Positions 1 through 7,619 are shown, counted from the stretch's first letter. The stretch is DNA of 15,764 nt from Actinomycetota bacterium (GCA_026392575.1 JAPLBU010000146.1:1-15764), one strand, 5' to 3'. Numbers and translations: made by a program. The notes: generated from the letters alone by a model not told the origin.

Positions 1-1188
1 GGTGCCGGGATCGTCGCCAGCTGCGTCGACAGCGTCGGCCACCTGGACGAGCACGCCGCCGGAGATCGACCGCGACTCGATGCGCGTGCCCATGTGCGGG
101 CCCGCCACCTGCAGGACACGCAGGTTCTTCTTCGCGGCGAGCAGTTCCAAAGCGGCCGCTTCGTACGACGGGGCGACCACGACCTCGGTGAAGACATCGG
201 CCATCGCCTCTGCCATCTCAGCGGTCACCTCTCGATTGGCCGCCACTACACCGCCGAACGCAGAAACCGGATCGGTGTCGAATGCGCTCCGATAGGCCGA
301 AGCGATGTCGGAGCCCACGGCGACTCCGCACGGGTTGGCGTGCTTGATGATCGCCACGGCCGGCTCGAGGTGGTCGAATGCAGCCCGGCGCGCCGCGTCG
401 GCATCAACGAAGTTGTTGTACGACATCTGCTTGCCCTGCAATTGCACGGCGCCGGCGAGGGCTGGCTCATGGTGCGCTGACAGGTAGACCGCTTCCCGTT
501 GATGCGGGTTCTCGCCGTAGCGCAGCACGTCGCCGCGATGCCAGGCCGCGCCCATCCACTCCGGGAATCCGTCGCCATCAGGATCCGGCGCTACGACACT
601 GCCGAGCCACGAGGCCACGGCGATGTCATAGGTCGCCGTGTGAGCAAAGGCTTCGACGGCCAGTGATGCACGCTGCTCCAGCGTGAATCCGCCCGCAGCG
701 ACAGCATCGAGGACGTCGGAGTACCTGGTTGGCGATGTGACGATCGCAACGTTGGCGTAGTTCTTCGCTGATGCCCGCACCATCGCAGGGCCACCGATGT
801 CGATCTGCTCGACACACTCGTCAATGCTCGCGCCAGATGCAACGGTCTGCTCGAACGGGTAGAGGTTCACGACGACGAGCTCGAACGCGAGAATGCCGAG
901 ATCCGCGAGCTGCTCGCGGTGCGAGTCCTTGCGAAGGTCGGCCAGGAGCCCGCCGTGGATGTGCGGATGCAGCGTCTTCACCCGTCCATCGAGGGTTTCG
1001 GGGAAGCCGGTGACGTCGCCAACCGCCGTCACCGGGACACCTGCCGCCGCGATCGTGCTGGCGGTGGAACCCGTCGAGACGATCTCGATCCCGGCAAGCG
1101 AGAGGCCGCGCGCAAGATCCTCCAGGCCAGCCTTGTCGTACACCGAGACCAGGGCCCGGCGCACATGGCGCCTGCTGTCGTCGCTCAC
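1..1188 (-). CDS. purH: Bifunctional AICAR transformylase / IMP cyclohydrolase PurH (3' end outside window)
   Basis: Catalyses the last two steps of de novo IMP synthesis in the cytoplasm: formylation of AICAR by 10-formyl-THF, then ring closure. The frame is open from a GTG at 1188 to the window edge and gives 396 residues. The family is usually about 515-530, so roughly the last 120-130 residues are missing. The N-terminal IMP cyclohydrolase (MGS-like) domain is clear: LVSVYDKAGLEDLA, a STGSTAST turn near residue 38, KTLHPHIHGG near 71-80 and VVNLYPFEQTV near 106-116. The transformylase domain follows with RYGENPHQ (223-230), QMSYNNFVDADAA (254-266) and the catalytic Lys-His in IIKHANPCG (K282/H283). 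GTG is chosen because it overlaps the purN stop in a GTGA tetranucleotide, which implies translational coupling. No lesion is seen in the visible part. Confidence 0.97.
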   Translation of the reverse strand, partial: MSDDSRRHVRRALVSVYDKAGLEDLARGLSLAGIEIVSTGSTASTIAAAGVPVTAVGDVTGFPETLDGRVKTLHPHIHGGLLADLRKDSHREQLADLGILAFELVVVNLYPFEQTVASGASIDECVEQIDIGGPAMVRASAKNYANVAIVTSPTRYSDVLDAVAAGGFTLEQRASLAVEAFAHTATYDIAVASWLGSVVAPDPDGDGFPEWMGAAWHRGDVLRYGENPHQREAVYLSAHHEPALAGAVQLQGKQMSYNNFVDADAARRAAFDHLEPAVAIIKHANPCGVAVGSDIASAYRSAFDTDPVSAFGGVVAANREVTAEMAEAMADVFTEVVVAPSYEAAALELLAAKKNLRVLQVAGPHMGTRIESRSISGGVLVQVADAVDAAGDDPGT

Positions 1189-1772
1189 GCGTGCTCTCCG
1201 ATCAGTTGCGCCAGTGTCGCCACCAGCAATGGACGTTCCCGTTCCTTGATGCGTTCGTGCAGTGACTCTTCCGTGTCATCCGGCAGAACGTCGACGGCGA
1301 CCTGGGCCAGGATCGGACCGGTGTCGACACCGTGGTCGACGAGGTGGACGGTGCAGCCGGTGACCGTGACTCCATAGCGCAGTGCGTCGCGAACGGCGTG
1401 CGCACCGGGGAAGGCCGGCAGCAGCGCCGGGTGGGTGTTGATGATCTGTCGCGGAAAGGAGTCGACGAAGGTCGGCCCCAGAATGCGCATGAATCCGGCG
1501 CTGACGATCCAGTCCGGATCCAGTTCCAGCACCCGGGCAGTGATCGCCCGGTTCCACTCATCGCGATCCGGATACGCGGTGGGATCCTCGACGAAGGTGG
1601 CGATGCCTGCTGCCGCCGCGCGATCGATCGCAACTACCCCAGCGGTGTCACTACCCACCGCAACGATTTGTGCATCGAGGGTGCCCGCGTCGGCAGCATC
1701 AATCAGGCTCTGCAGCAGAGATCCCGATCCGGAGGCGAGCACGACGATGCGGGCGGACACATGTCGAACCAT
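1185..1772 (-). CDS. purN: Phosphoribosylglycinamide formyltransferase PurN
   Basis: Folate-dependent GAR transformylase, third step of purine synthesis: transfers formyl from 10-formyl-THF to GAR. The protein has 195 residues, at the short end of the family but complete. The N-terminal phosphate loop reads ASGSGSLLQSL (13-23). The catalytic triad is visible as Asn112 and His114 in INTHPALLP and Asp150 in HGVDTGPIL. SAGFMRILGP (91-100) is the usual core strand and loop. ATG at 1772 has no strong Shine-Dalgarno; a GTG four codons further in (1760) is an alternative start. The gene ends in a 4-base overlap with purH, so the two are co-translated. The membrane-protein gene upstream ends 30 bases before it, on the same strand, consistent with one transcript. 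Confidence 0.96.
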   Translation of the reverse strand: MVRHVSARIVVLASGSGSLLQSLIDAADAGTLDAQIVAVGSDTAGVVAIDRAAAAGIATFVEDPTAYPDRDEWNRAITARVLELDPDWIVSAGFMRILGPTFVDSFPRQIINTHPALLPAFPGAHAVRDALRYGVTVTGCTVHLVDHGVDTGPILAQVAVDVLPDDTEESLHERIKERERPLLVATLAQLIGEHA

Positions 1773-1802
1773 ATCCGCGACACGACCCGGTCGCGGATCC
1801 GG

Positions 1803-2516
1803 TCAGGCGACCGGCTCCCGGTTGAACTGCCGGTACATGTGGGCCGTGAACAGGCAGGCAAACGGCAAGGTGACCAGAGTCAGGATCCCGAAGAACATGC
1901 CACCCAGGATCGCCACCAGGCCATTGATGAGGGTCATGAAGATGGCCGGCCCGATGTTCTTGGTCACCGCGGAGACGCTGGCCTTCATCGCATCGCCGAC
2001 GCTCATGCCCTTGTCGAGGATGTAGTACGGGCCGAGCTGCAACAGGAACAGCACCACCAGCCCGGGCAGGATGCACAACGCCAGTCCGACGACGAAGAGG
2101 ATCGCGAAGGCGATCACGAAGAGGATGTACTTCCCCAGGTTCTGGGTGGTGAACATCTCCGAGAACGTGGGCGTGATGCCCTGGGTGCTTCGGATCGCTG
2201 CTCGCTGGACGCCTATCTGCGCAATGAAGGCGAGCAGTGAGAACACCAGGGCGATGGCAATCGCCGCGATGGCGCTGACCCCGACCGCTGCGGTGCAGGC
2301 ATTGATCTGACCGGGGCTGTCCGGGTTGGAGCAGTCGACGACGATGTTCTGCAGGGGCCTCGTCCCGACCTGCTGAACAAGTTGGATCACCGTGACGACC
2401 GCAGCAAGACCCACGAACGCCGCCGCGTTCGTCTTGAAGCGGTCGAATGCCCACGAGACGGCCGCACCGACATCCGCACGGGGTCCAGCAGCCTCGGGCG
2501 TGGTCTCGTCAGCCAT
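1803..2516 (-). CDS. Multi-pass membrane protein between perM and purN (actinobacterial, function unknown)
   Basis: A 237-residue integral membrane protein. A short polar N-terminus (1-30) is followed by hydrophobic stretches near 32-50, 78-102, 130-165 (probably two helices) and 188-225 (probably two), so four to six helices. A short loop at 51-75 contains Cys62 and Cys74. The C-terminus, YRQFNREPVA, resembles the tail of actinobacterial membrane proteins that carry a glycerophosphodiesterase-type membrane domain or proline/glycine-rich N-terminus (Rv2560-like). That resemblance is from memory and gives no enzymatic function. The ATG at 2516 is supported by a GAGAGGA purine stretch about 7 bases upstream, which overlaps the TGA of the perM-like gene. 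The gene is therefore probably translated from the same mRNA as its neighbours. Confidence 0.8.
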   Translation of the reverse strand: MADETTPEAAGPRADVGAAVSWAFDRFKTNAAAFVGLAAVVTVIQLVQQVGTRPLQNIVVDCSNPDSPGQINACTAAVGVSAIAAIAIALVFSLLAFIAQIGVQRAAIRSTQGITPTFSEMFTTQNLGKYILFVIAFAILFVVGLALCILPGLVVLFLLQLGPYYILDKGMSVGDAMKASVSAVTKNIGPAIFMTLINGLVAILGGMFFGILTLVTLPFACLFTAHMYRQFNREPVA

Positions 2517-2528
2517 GCACTTGTCCTC

Positions 2529-3854
2529 TCACAGGTCTTCGTCGACGGTATCGGAGGACTGGTCAGCGGCGACGGGCTCGGCCACGGTGAGCTGCGGACG
2601 AGCGGGTGGTGCCGGCATCACAGCGCTTGGCGCCGCCCCCAGCACCACGAGCACGGCGGCAAGCACGCCCAGGGTCAGGGGCGATGGGCCGATGTGCGCC
2701 AGCCGCAGATCGCCGAGGGAGCCGGCGGCCAGGAAGGCAGCCGCCGCGAGGATCAGGCCAGCCACCACGGCGGCGCCCACCGCCATGGCGAGTCGGACGA
2801 GCCGCGGCTCGTGCCGCGCTCGACGGCCGATCATGACGCCAGCGAGCACTCCGGCGAGGACTCCGGTCAGCGGCAGCGCCCAGGCGATCGGGCTGGCCGT
2901 CTGCGGAAGTGCCGCCAGCAGCGGGAAGGGCGGCAGTTGGGTCGGAGCGGTGACGGCGATGAATGGCGACACTGTGACGGCGGGGCCGATGACGACCCCG
3001 GCACCCATCGCGTAGGCAGTACCCCAGACCGCCAGGACCGGCGCGTACGCCAGGCCGAGGGCCAGCAGCCCAAGGCCGCCCCAGAGCCCGGTGTGCAGCG
3101 ACTGGGTCATCGTCACCGCATCATCGACATGCAGGAGTAGCGAGGCAGCCGCTGCAACCGCGCCCACCCCGAAGAGGGCCAGGGCCGCCGCGAGGGCCGA
3201 GCGCAGCACGACGTCGAGCCACGCCGGCAGGATCGGAGCATCGACCTCACGTCGAGCGAACCGCATCGCGCCCCAGCCCAGGCCGAGCACCGCCAGTACG
3301 AACGCGTAACCGACGGCAGGGAGCAGGCTGACGGACGACCCGCTCCGGGCAACAGCGAAGCCGACGATCCCCGCGAGCGCTGCGTAGGTGACCGATCCGG
3401 CCAGCACCAGCGTTGCCGTCTGCCGTGGCTCGACGGCGGTCGCGCGGCGTGCGGCCCAGCCTCCCGCATATCCCAGCAGAAGCAGCGGAATCGCAGCAAG
3501 GCCCCACGGCAGCAGGGAGTAGGTGACTCCTGCGATGACGACCGGCGCCCCGTGGGCGATGACCCACAGCAGGCCGGCCACCCGAAGGGACTCGATCCAG
3601 GTCAGCCCGGACGAGGGGGTGGCCATCCAGACGATGAGCATAGGAACCGCAGCGATGGCGAATCCGACGGCAGCTGCCCACAGGGCCGCGATCGGCCCGA
3701 CGAGGCCGGGAGCCGTGGCGCGGCCGCTTCCCGGCCATCTCAGCCGGGATCGCAAGCCTTGGAATGCGCCGGAAATGCGCCGGGCCACGGTCGGCCGCGC
3801 CGCCGGGCCGCGTGTGCGCTCAGGCGCCGTCGGCGGCAGGGTGGGGGCGGTCAC
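2529..3854 (-). CDS. perM: PerM / DUF6350 polytopic membrane protein
   Basis: A 441-residue polytopic protein with a basic, proline-rich cytoplasmic N-terminus (1-48), then about ten or more Ala/Leu/Val-rich transmembrane segments starting near residue 52 and a polar acidic tail (about 415-441). Early family signatures are visible: LLWVIAHGAPVVIAG (95-109), YSLLPWGLAAIPLLLLGYAG (112-131) and GWAARRA after it. Identification rests on this pattern and on position upstream of purN-purH, as Rv0955 (PerM) sits beside purN and purH in M. tuberculosis. In mycobacteria PerM supports cell division through the divisome protein FtsB and is needed for persistence; the same role here is inference. Start is GTG at 3854 with no clear Shine-Dalgarno, so a nearby alternative or leaderless start is possible. 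Its stop overlaps the ribosome-binding site of the next gene. Confidence 0.88.
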   Translation of the reverse strand: MTAPTLPPTAPERTRGPAARPTVARRISGAFQGLRSRLRWPGSGRATAPGLVGPIAALWAAAVGFAIAAVPMLIVWMATPSSGLTWIESLRVAGLLWVIAHGAPVVIAGVTYSLLPWGLAAIPLLLLGYAGGWAARRATAVEPRQTATLVLAGSVTYAALAGIVGFAVARSGSSVSLLPAVGYAFVLAVLGLGWGAMRFARREVDAPILPAWLDVVLRSALAAALALFGVGAVAAAASLLLHVDDAVTMTQSLHTGLWGGLGLLALGLAYAPVLAVWGTAYAMGAGVVIGPAVTVSPFIAVTAPTQLPPFPLLAALPQTASPIAWALPLTGVLAGVLAGVMIGRRARHEPRLVRLAMAVGAAVVAGLILAAAAFLAAGSLGDLRLAHIGPSPLTLGVLAAVLVVLGAAPSAVMPAPPARPQLTVAEPVAADQSSDTVDEDL

Positions 3855-3924
3855 CCGACCAGAATCTCAGGTCCGAGCCATTGCTACCGGGACCGCCACG
3901 CGAGCGGGGCGCGACAACACCGAA

Positions 3925-4719
3925 CTACCCCTGGCCGCCGATGACCGTCTGGTCCCAGTCGATGACCGACCCCGTGACGACACCCGAGCCATCGGACAGC
4001 AGGTAGGCGATCATGTCGGCGATCTCGCCCGGATCCCCGAGCCGACCCGCGGGCATGTCCCGGCCCGCCTCGTCGAGCCAGCCGTCGGCGGCGCCGTGGA
4101 AGCGACGTTGCACGACGTCCTCACCCTCCGTGGCCGTCCAGCCGATATTGAGGCAGTTGACCCGAATGCGATCGCCGCCATGCGCGTGCGCGACGTTGCG
4201 TGTCAGCGTGGCCAGCCCGCCCTTCGCTGCGACATAGGGGGCCAGGTACGACGTGCCCGCATGCTGGGAGATGCTGCCGACGTTGACGATCGTGCCCGAT
4301 GCCGAGCGCGCCAGCATGTCTCGCACGGCCGTCTGCATGATGAAGAACGGCGCACGCAGGTTCACCGCGATGTGCGTCTCGAACATCTCCGGAGTGGTGT
4401 CGAGCAGAGAGCCTCGCTCGGTGAAACCAGCCGCGTTGACCACGCAGTCGACCCGGCCGAAGGCCTCGATGGTGGCCAGCACCGACTCGATCGCCTGCTC
4501 GACATCGGCAACGTCGGCGCGGACGAACAGCGGCTCGGTGCCAAGCGCGTCGAGTTCGTCGACGATCGCCTCCGCCACGTCCGGACGCCGACCCGTGACA
4601 ACGACGGCAGCCGCGCCACAGGCGGCCGCGGTCCGCGCAGCCGCCGCCCCTATCCCCTGGGTCCCGCCACTGATGAGCACGATCTTGCCGGCGAGCGCAT
4701 CGCCACTGAGCACCGTCAT
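3925..4719 (-). CDS. Classical SDR family NAD(P)-dependent oxidoreductase
   Basis: A 264-residue Rossmann-fold dehydrogenase of the short-chain (SDR) superfamily, usual length 250-270. Visible motifs: cofactor loop SGGTQGIG (17-24), NAAG (95-98), Asn120 of the active-site tetrad in AVNLRAP, Ser149 in NVGSIS, and Tyr162/Lys166 in PYVAAKGG. The Ser-to-Tyr spacing of 13 is canonical. TGRRPD at 42-47, with Arg after the second strand, hints at NADP(H) preference, but that is not certain. The C-terminus GSVIDWDQTVIGGQG is typical of the FabG-like subgroup. Substrate is unknown. The frame stays open upstream to about 5154, but that part is antisense-phase shadow of the permease gene; ATG at 4719 gives the standard SDR N-terminus. 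It lies 26 bases after the TauE/SafE-type permease gene on the same strand, so both may share a transcript. Confidence 0.93.
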   Translation of the reverse strand: MTVLSGDALAGKIVLISGGTQGIGAAAARTAAACGAAAVVVTGRRPDVAEAIVDELDALGTEPLFVRADVADVEQAIESVLATIEAFGRVDCVVNAAGFTERGSLLDTTPEMFETHIAVNLRAPFFIMQTAVRDMLARSASGTIVNVGSISQHAGTSYLAPYVAAKGGLATLTRNVAHAHGGDRIRVNCLNIGWTATEGEDVVQRRFHGAADGWLDEAGRDMPAGRLGDPGEIADMIAYLLSDGSGVVTGSVIDWDQTVIGGQG

Positions 4720-4745
4720 ACCGGAAGTCTGACAGCCACCGACGG

Positions 4746-5504
4746 TCACCCGTGGATGATCAGCCACACCGCTGCCACCCCGCTCAGACTCAGGGCGATG
4801 GCGGTGAACACCTGCTCGTTCATGCGTTTGAAGACCGTGATGCCGACGAATACGCCGACCACCAGCACGGGGGCCAGCCACAGATCCATCACCAGGCTCT
4901 CCCGGGTGATGAAGCCCAGCCCGCCGATGACCGGGATCTTGATGAGGTTGAGGACGAAGAAGAACCACGCAGACGTGCCCATGAAGGCAAGCATCGAGAC
5001 GCGCATCTTCACCAGGTACAGCGTCATCGCCGTGCCGCCCGCATTCGCTGCCATCGTCGTCATTCCCGCGAGGGTGCCGAAGAAGGCGATCCCGGCCTTG
5101 GACGTCATCGGCTCGAGGTCGCGGTGGTTGTGACCCTCGGTTCGCCGACGCCACATCTCAAGCGCAAGCGAGGCCAGGATGAGCAACCCGATGATGCGGC
5201 CGAGAACCGACACCGGGAGTACCCGGAAGAGCACGGCAGTGACGGCAAACCCGAGAAGCACCCCGGGCACGAGCCGTCGGATCAGTCCCCAGTCCGCATG
5301 CTGCCGATAGCGAGCAAGGGCGAAGAGGTCGCCGAGCACGAGCAGGGGCACCATGAGTCCGGACGCAACGGTCGCGCCCAGCGTCGCGGCCAGCAACGGC
5401 CCCGCAAGCACTCCGGCAACCGGCATGGCTGTCTTGGAGAATCCGTAGAGGAAGACGGCCGTGATGACGGTGACCAGGATGAGCGGTGTCCACGTCTCCG
5501 GCAT
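4746..5504 (-). CDS. TauE/SafE (TSUP) family permease
   Basis: A 252-residue integral membrane protein of the sulfite exporter TauE/SafE family, whose members move sulfite, sulfoacetate or related organic anions across the inner membrane. About eight helices fit the sequence. The two family half-repeats are recognisable: GFSKTAMPVAGVLAGPLLA near the N-terminus and FFGTLAGMTTMAANAGGTAM in the middle, followed by MGTSAWFFFVLNLIKIP. The frame opens at 5591, but that extension would translate through the long hairpin at 5547-5604. I place the start at ATG 5504 (MPETWTP), which has GGGAGG nine bases upstream; ATG 5513 would put that GGGAGG directly against the start. Substrate cannot be told from sequence. 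The SDR gene follows by 26 bases, which might mean a shared substrate pathway. Confidence 0.88.
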   Translation of the reverse strand: MPETWTPLILVTVITAVFLYGFSKTAMPVAGVLAGPLLAATLGATVASGLMVPLLVLGDLFALARYRQHADWGLIRRLVPGVLLGFAVTAVLFRVLPVSVLGRIIGLLILASLALEMWRRRTEGHNHRDLEPMTSKAGIAFFGTLAGMTTMAANAGGTAMTLYLVKMRVSMLAFMGTSAWFFFVLNLIKIPVIGGLGFITRESLVMDLWLAPVLVVGVFVGITVFKRMNEQVFTAIALSLSGVAAVWLIIHG

Positions 5505-5546
5505 GATCCCCATCCTCCCGCACCAATGCCCCGAGCCCCCAAATGC

Positions 5547-5604
5547 CGAGCGGCCCGTTGTGGCTGCCTCCGGTGGCCCGGAAGCAGCCACAACGGGCCG
5601 CTCG
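5547..5604 (-). terminator. Long perfect-stem hairpin after sucD
   Basis: Arms 5547-5567 and 5584-5604 are perfectly complementary over 21 bp. One C/A mismatch then separates an inner 5-bp stem (5569-5573 with 5578-5582) closed by a 4-base loop. The hairpin begins 2 bases beyond the present sucD stop and 7 bases beyond the inferred ancestral stop at 5612. It lies just upstream of the permease gene. Position fits an intrinsic terminator or 3' mRNA stabiliser for the sucCD transcript. On the minus strand only a short T run (TTT) follows, so it would be a non-canonical terminator of the type common in actinobacteria. Confidence 0.7.
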
Positions 5605-5606
5605 AC

Positions 5607-6422
5607 TCAAGTCAGAGTGAGGACATGACCTCGCGCATGCTTGGCAAGCGCGGTGCCCGCTGAGCCGGAGACGATCGCGCCCGCATGACCCATGGTCTTG
5701 CCCTCGGGTGCGGTGAAGCCAGCGACATAGCCGACGACCGGCTTGGTGACGTTGTCCTTGATGAACGCCGCTGCGCGCTCTTCCGCGTCGCCGCCGATCT
5801 CGCCGATCATCACGATGGCATCGGTCTCGGGATCGTCCTGGAACGCCGCGAGGGCGTCGATGTGCGTCGTGCCGATGATCGGATCGCCACCGATGCCGAC
5901 GCAGCTGGAGAAGCCGAGATCGCGGAGCTCGTACATCATCTGGTAGGTCAGCGTGCCCGACTTCGACACCAGGCCAATGCGGCCCGCGGTTGTAATGCTC
6001 GCCGGGATGATGCCCGCATTCGACTTGCCGGGGCTGATGATGCCCGGGCAGTTCGGGCCGCTGATCCGCGTCGCACCCGAATTGACGGAGTACTGGAAGA
6101 AATCCGCCGTGTCGTGCACGGGGATGCCCTCGGTGATGACGACGCAGAGTGCGATCTCCGCGTCGATGGCCTCGATGACCGCAGCCTTCGCGAAACGCGG
6201 CGGCACGAAGACGACCGAGACATTCGCGCCCGTGTCTGCCATTGCGGCAGCCACGTCATTGAAGATCGGGATGCCGTCGACGTCCTGGCCCGCCTTGCCC
6301 GGCGTCACGCCCGCGACAATCTGGGCTCCGCTCTTGACCATGAGCCGCGTGTGCTTGGTGCCCTCTGACCCGGTCATGCCCTGCACCAGGATGCGACTGC
6401 TCTCGTCCAACCAGATTGCCAT
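5607..6422 (-). CDS. sucD: Succinyl-CoA synthetase alpha subunit SucD, C-terminus lost to an apparent deletion/frameshift
   Basis: Alpha subunit of succinate-CoA ligase, which makes the phosphohistidine intermediate and binds CoA. As written the frame gives 271 residues; the family has about 290-300. Intact features include the CoA-binding start (ILVQGMTGSEG), VVITEGIP, GPNCPGIISPG, SKSGTLTYQMM, GIGGDPIIGT, IGEIGGDAEERAA and the phosphorylated His246 in GKTMGHAGAI. After GSAGTALAK (K261, codon 5642-5640) the sequence changes to a non-homologous 10-residue tail. One base later, in another frame, the normal family ending appears: MREVMSSL from 5638, with a stop at 5614-5612. About 20 residues that normally lie between are missing. 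ATG at 6422 follows the sucC stop by 5 bases. See findings for assembly error versus true lesion. Confidence 0.9.
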   Translation of the reverse strand: MAIWLDESSRILVQGMTGSEGTKHTRLMVKSGAQIVAGVTPGKAGQDVDGIPIFNDVAAAMADTGANVSVVFVPPRFAKAAVIEAIDAEIALCVVITEGIPVHDTADFFQYSVNSGATRISGPNCPGIISPGKSNAGIIPASITTAGRIGLVSKSGTLTYQMMYELRDLGFSSCVGIGGDPIIGTTHIDALAAFQDDPETDAIVMIGEIGGDAEERAAAFIKDNVTKPVVGYVAGFTAPEGKTMGHAGAIVSGSAGTALAKHARGHVLTLT

Positions 6423-6427
6423 AGCGC

Positions 6428-7571
6428 CTAGCCCTGCTTCCCGGCCTTGCGCTGGGCGGCCAGTTCGGCCACCCGTCGCGCTGCGCCATCCATGGTGTCG
6501 ACAAGTTCGATGAGTTCGTGCTTCGCGTCCGTGAGGATCCGGCGGCCCTCAACTGCGTTGTTGCCGTCGATTCGGCAGACGAGCGGCTTCGTTGGCAACA
6601 GCGTCGCAGGATGTGATGCCACCGAAGACGTTCACGAATACTGCTTCGACCTCAGGATCGTTGAGCACGATGTCGAGTCCGTTGGCCATCACGTCCGCGC
6701 TGGCGCCGCCGCCGATGTCGAGGAAGTTCGCCGGCCTGATGCCACCGAACTCCTCGCCTGCGTAGGCGACCACGTCCAGCGTGCTCATCACCAGTCCGGC
6801 ACCGTTGCCCACAATGCCGACCTCGCCCTCGAGCTTGACGTAGTTGAGGTCGAACTCCTTGGCGCGCAATTCGATCGGATCGGTGTTGTCGCGGTCGACG
6901 AAGTCGGCATGCGATGCGTGCCGGTAGTGCGCGTTGTCGTCGAGCGTGACCTTCCCGTCCAGCGCGAGAACCGTGCCCGTGGGGGTCAGCACCAGCGGGT
7001 TGACCTCGACCAGGGTGGCGTCCTCCTCGACCAGCACGCGCCAGAGCTTCTGCAGGATCTCCTCGATCTGGGCCCGGGTCGCCTCCGGGAAGCCCGCTGC
7101 CTCGACGATCTCCCGCGCCTTCTCCGGAGTGCAGCCCTCGAGCGCATCCACGCGAATCATCGCCAGCTCATCGGGGCGCGTTGCCGCGACCTCCTCGATG
7201 TCGACGCCGCCAGCAACACTCGCCATCGCGAGGAACGAGCGGTTGGCTCGGTCGAGTAGGAAGGACACGTAGTACTCCTCGGCGATATCACTCGCCTCGG
7301 TGACCAGCACCTTGTAGACCGTGTGCCCCTTGATGTCCATGCCGAGGATGTCGGTGGCCTTGCCCTTGGCGTCCATCGGATTGGTCGCGAGCTTGACGCC
7401 GCCGGCCTTGCCGCGGCCACCCACCTTGACCTGGGCTTTGACGACAACCGCCGACCCGATCTTGCGGGTCGCCTCATGCGCCGCGTCGGGAGTCGTGCAG
7501 ACCTCGCCCGCCGTAACCGGGACTCCGTGCTTCCCGAACAGGTGCTTGGCCTGGTACTCGTACAGATCCAC
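6428..7571 (-). pseudogene. sucC: Succinyl-CoA synthetase beta subunit SucC, frameshifted by an apparent internal deletion
   Basis: ATP-grasp beta subunit of succinate-CoA ligase, the nucleotide-binding partner of SucD in the TCA cycle. From GTG 7571, with AGGAG five bases upstream, the frame reads a normal protein: MDLYEYQAKHLF, KAQVKVGGRGKAGGVK (45-60), SDIAEEYYVSFLLDR, EDATLVEVNPLV (183-194), VGIVGNGAGLVMSTLD, NFLDIGGGAS, VFVNVFGGITSCDAVAN (to residue 327, codon 6593-6591). It then runs 13 junk residues to a stop at 6551-6549. One base after residue 327, in a different frame, the family C-terminus resumes (KPLVCRIDGNNAVEGRRIL from 6589) and continues 53 residues to TAG at 6428. The conserved helix that normally follows, roughly 14 residues (GIVxALxxLG type), is absent. 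Either a genuine broken gene or an assembly deletion. Confidence 0.9.
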
Positions 7572-7619
7572 GACTGCTCCTCTAATCAACCACTAAGTAC
7601 TAGGACATCCAAGCAACAG

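Noticed and set aside
1332..2240. Plus-strand open frame of 302 codons
   Set aside because: Antisense to purN and the membrane-protein gene; charged, repetitive composition with no recognisable motif.
3523..5133. Long plus-strand open frame of 536 codons
   Set aside because: It runs antisense to the perM-like gene, the SDR and the permease, all of which have clear family motifs. Its translation is rich in Arg, Asp, His and Pro with no domain, as expected for an antisense shadow in GC-rich DNA.
4720..5154. N-terminal extension of the SDR open frame
   Set aside because: It overlaps the permease coding sequence in another frame and has no SDR homology; the standard SDR N-terminus starts at 4719.
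5505..5591. N-terminal extension of the permease frame
   Set aside because: It translates through the hairpin at 5547-5604; GGGAGG nine bases before ATG 5504 supports the shorter form.
6428..7571. Programmed ribosomal frameshift in sucC
   Set aside because: A shift alone would not restore the roughly 14 conserved residues that are missing, and no slippery sequence with downstream structure is seen.
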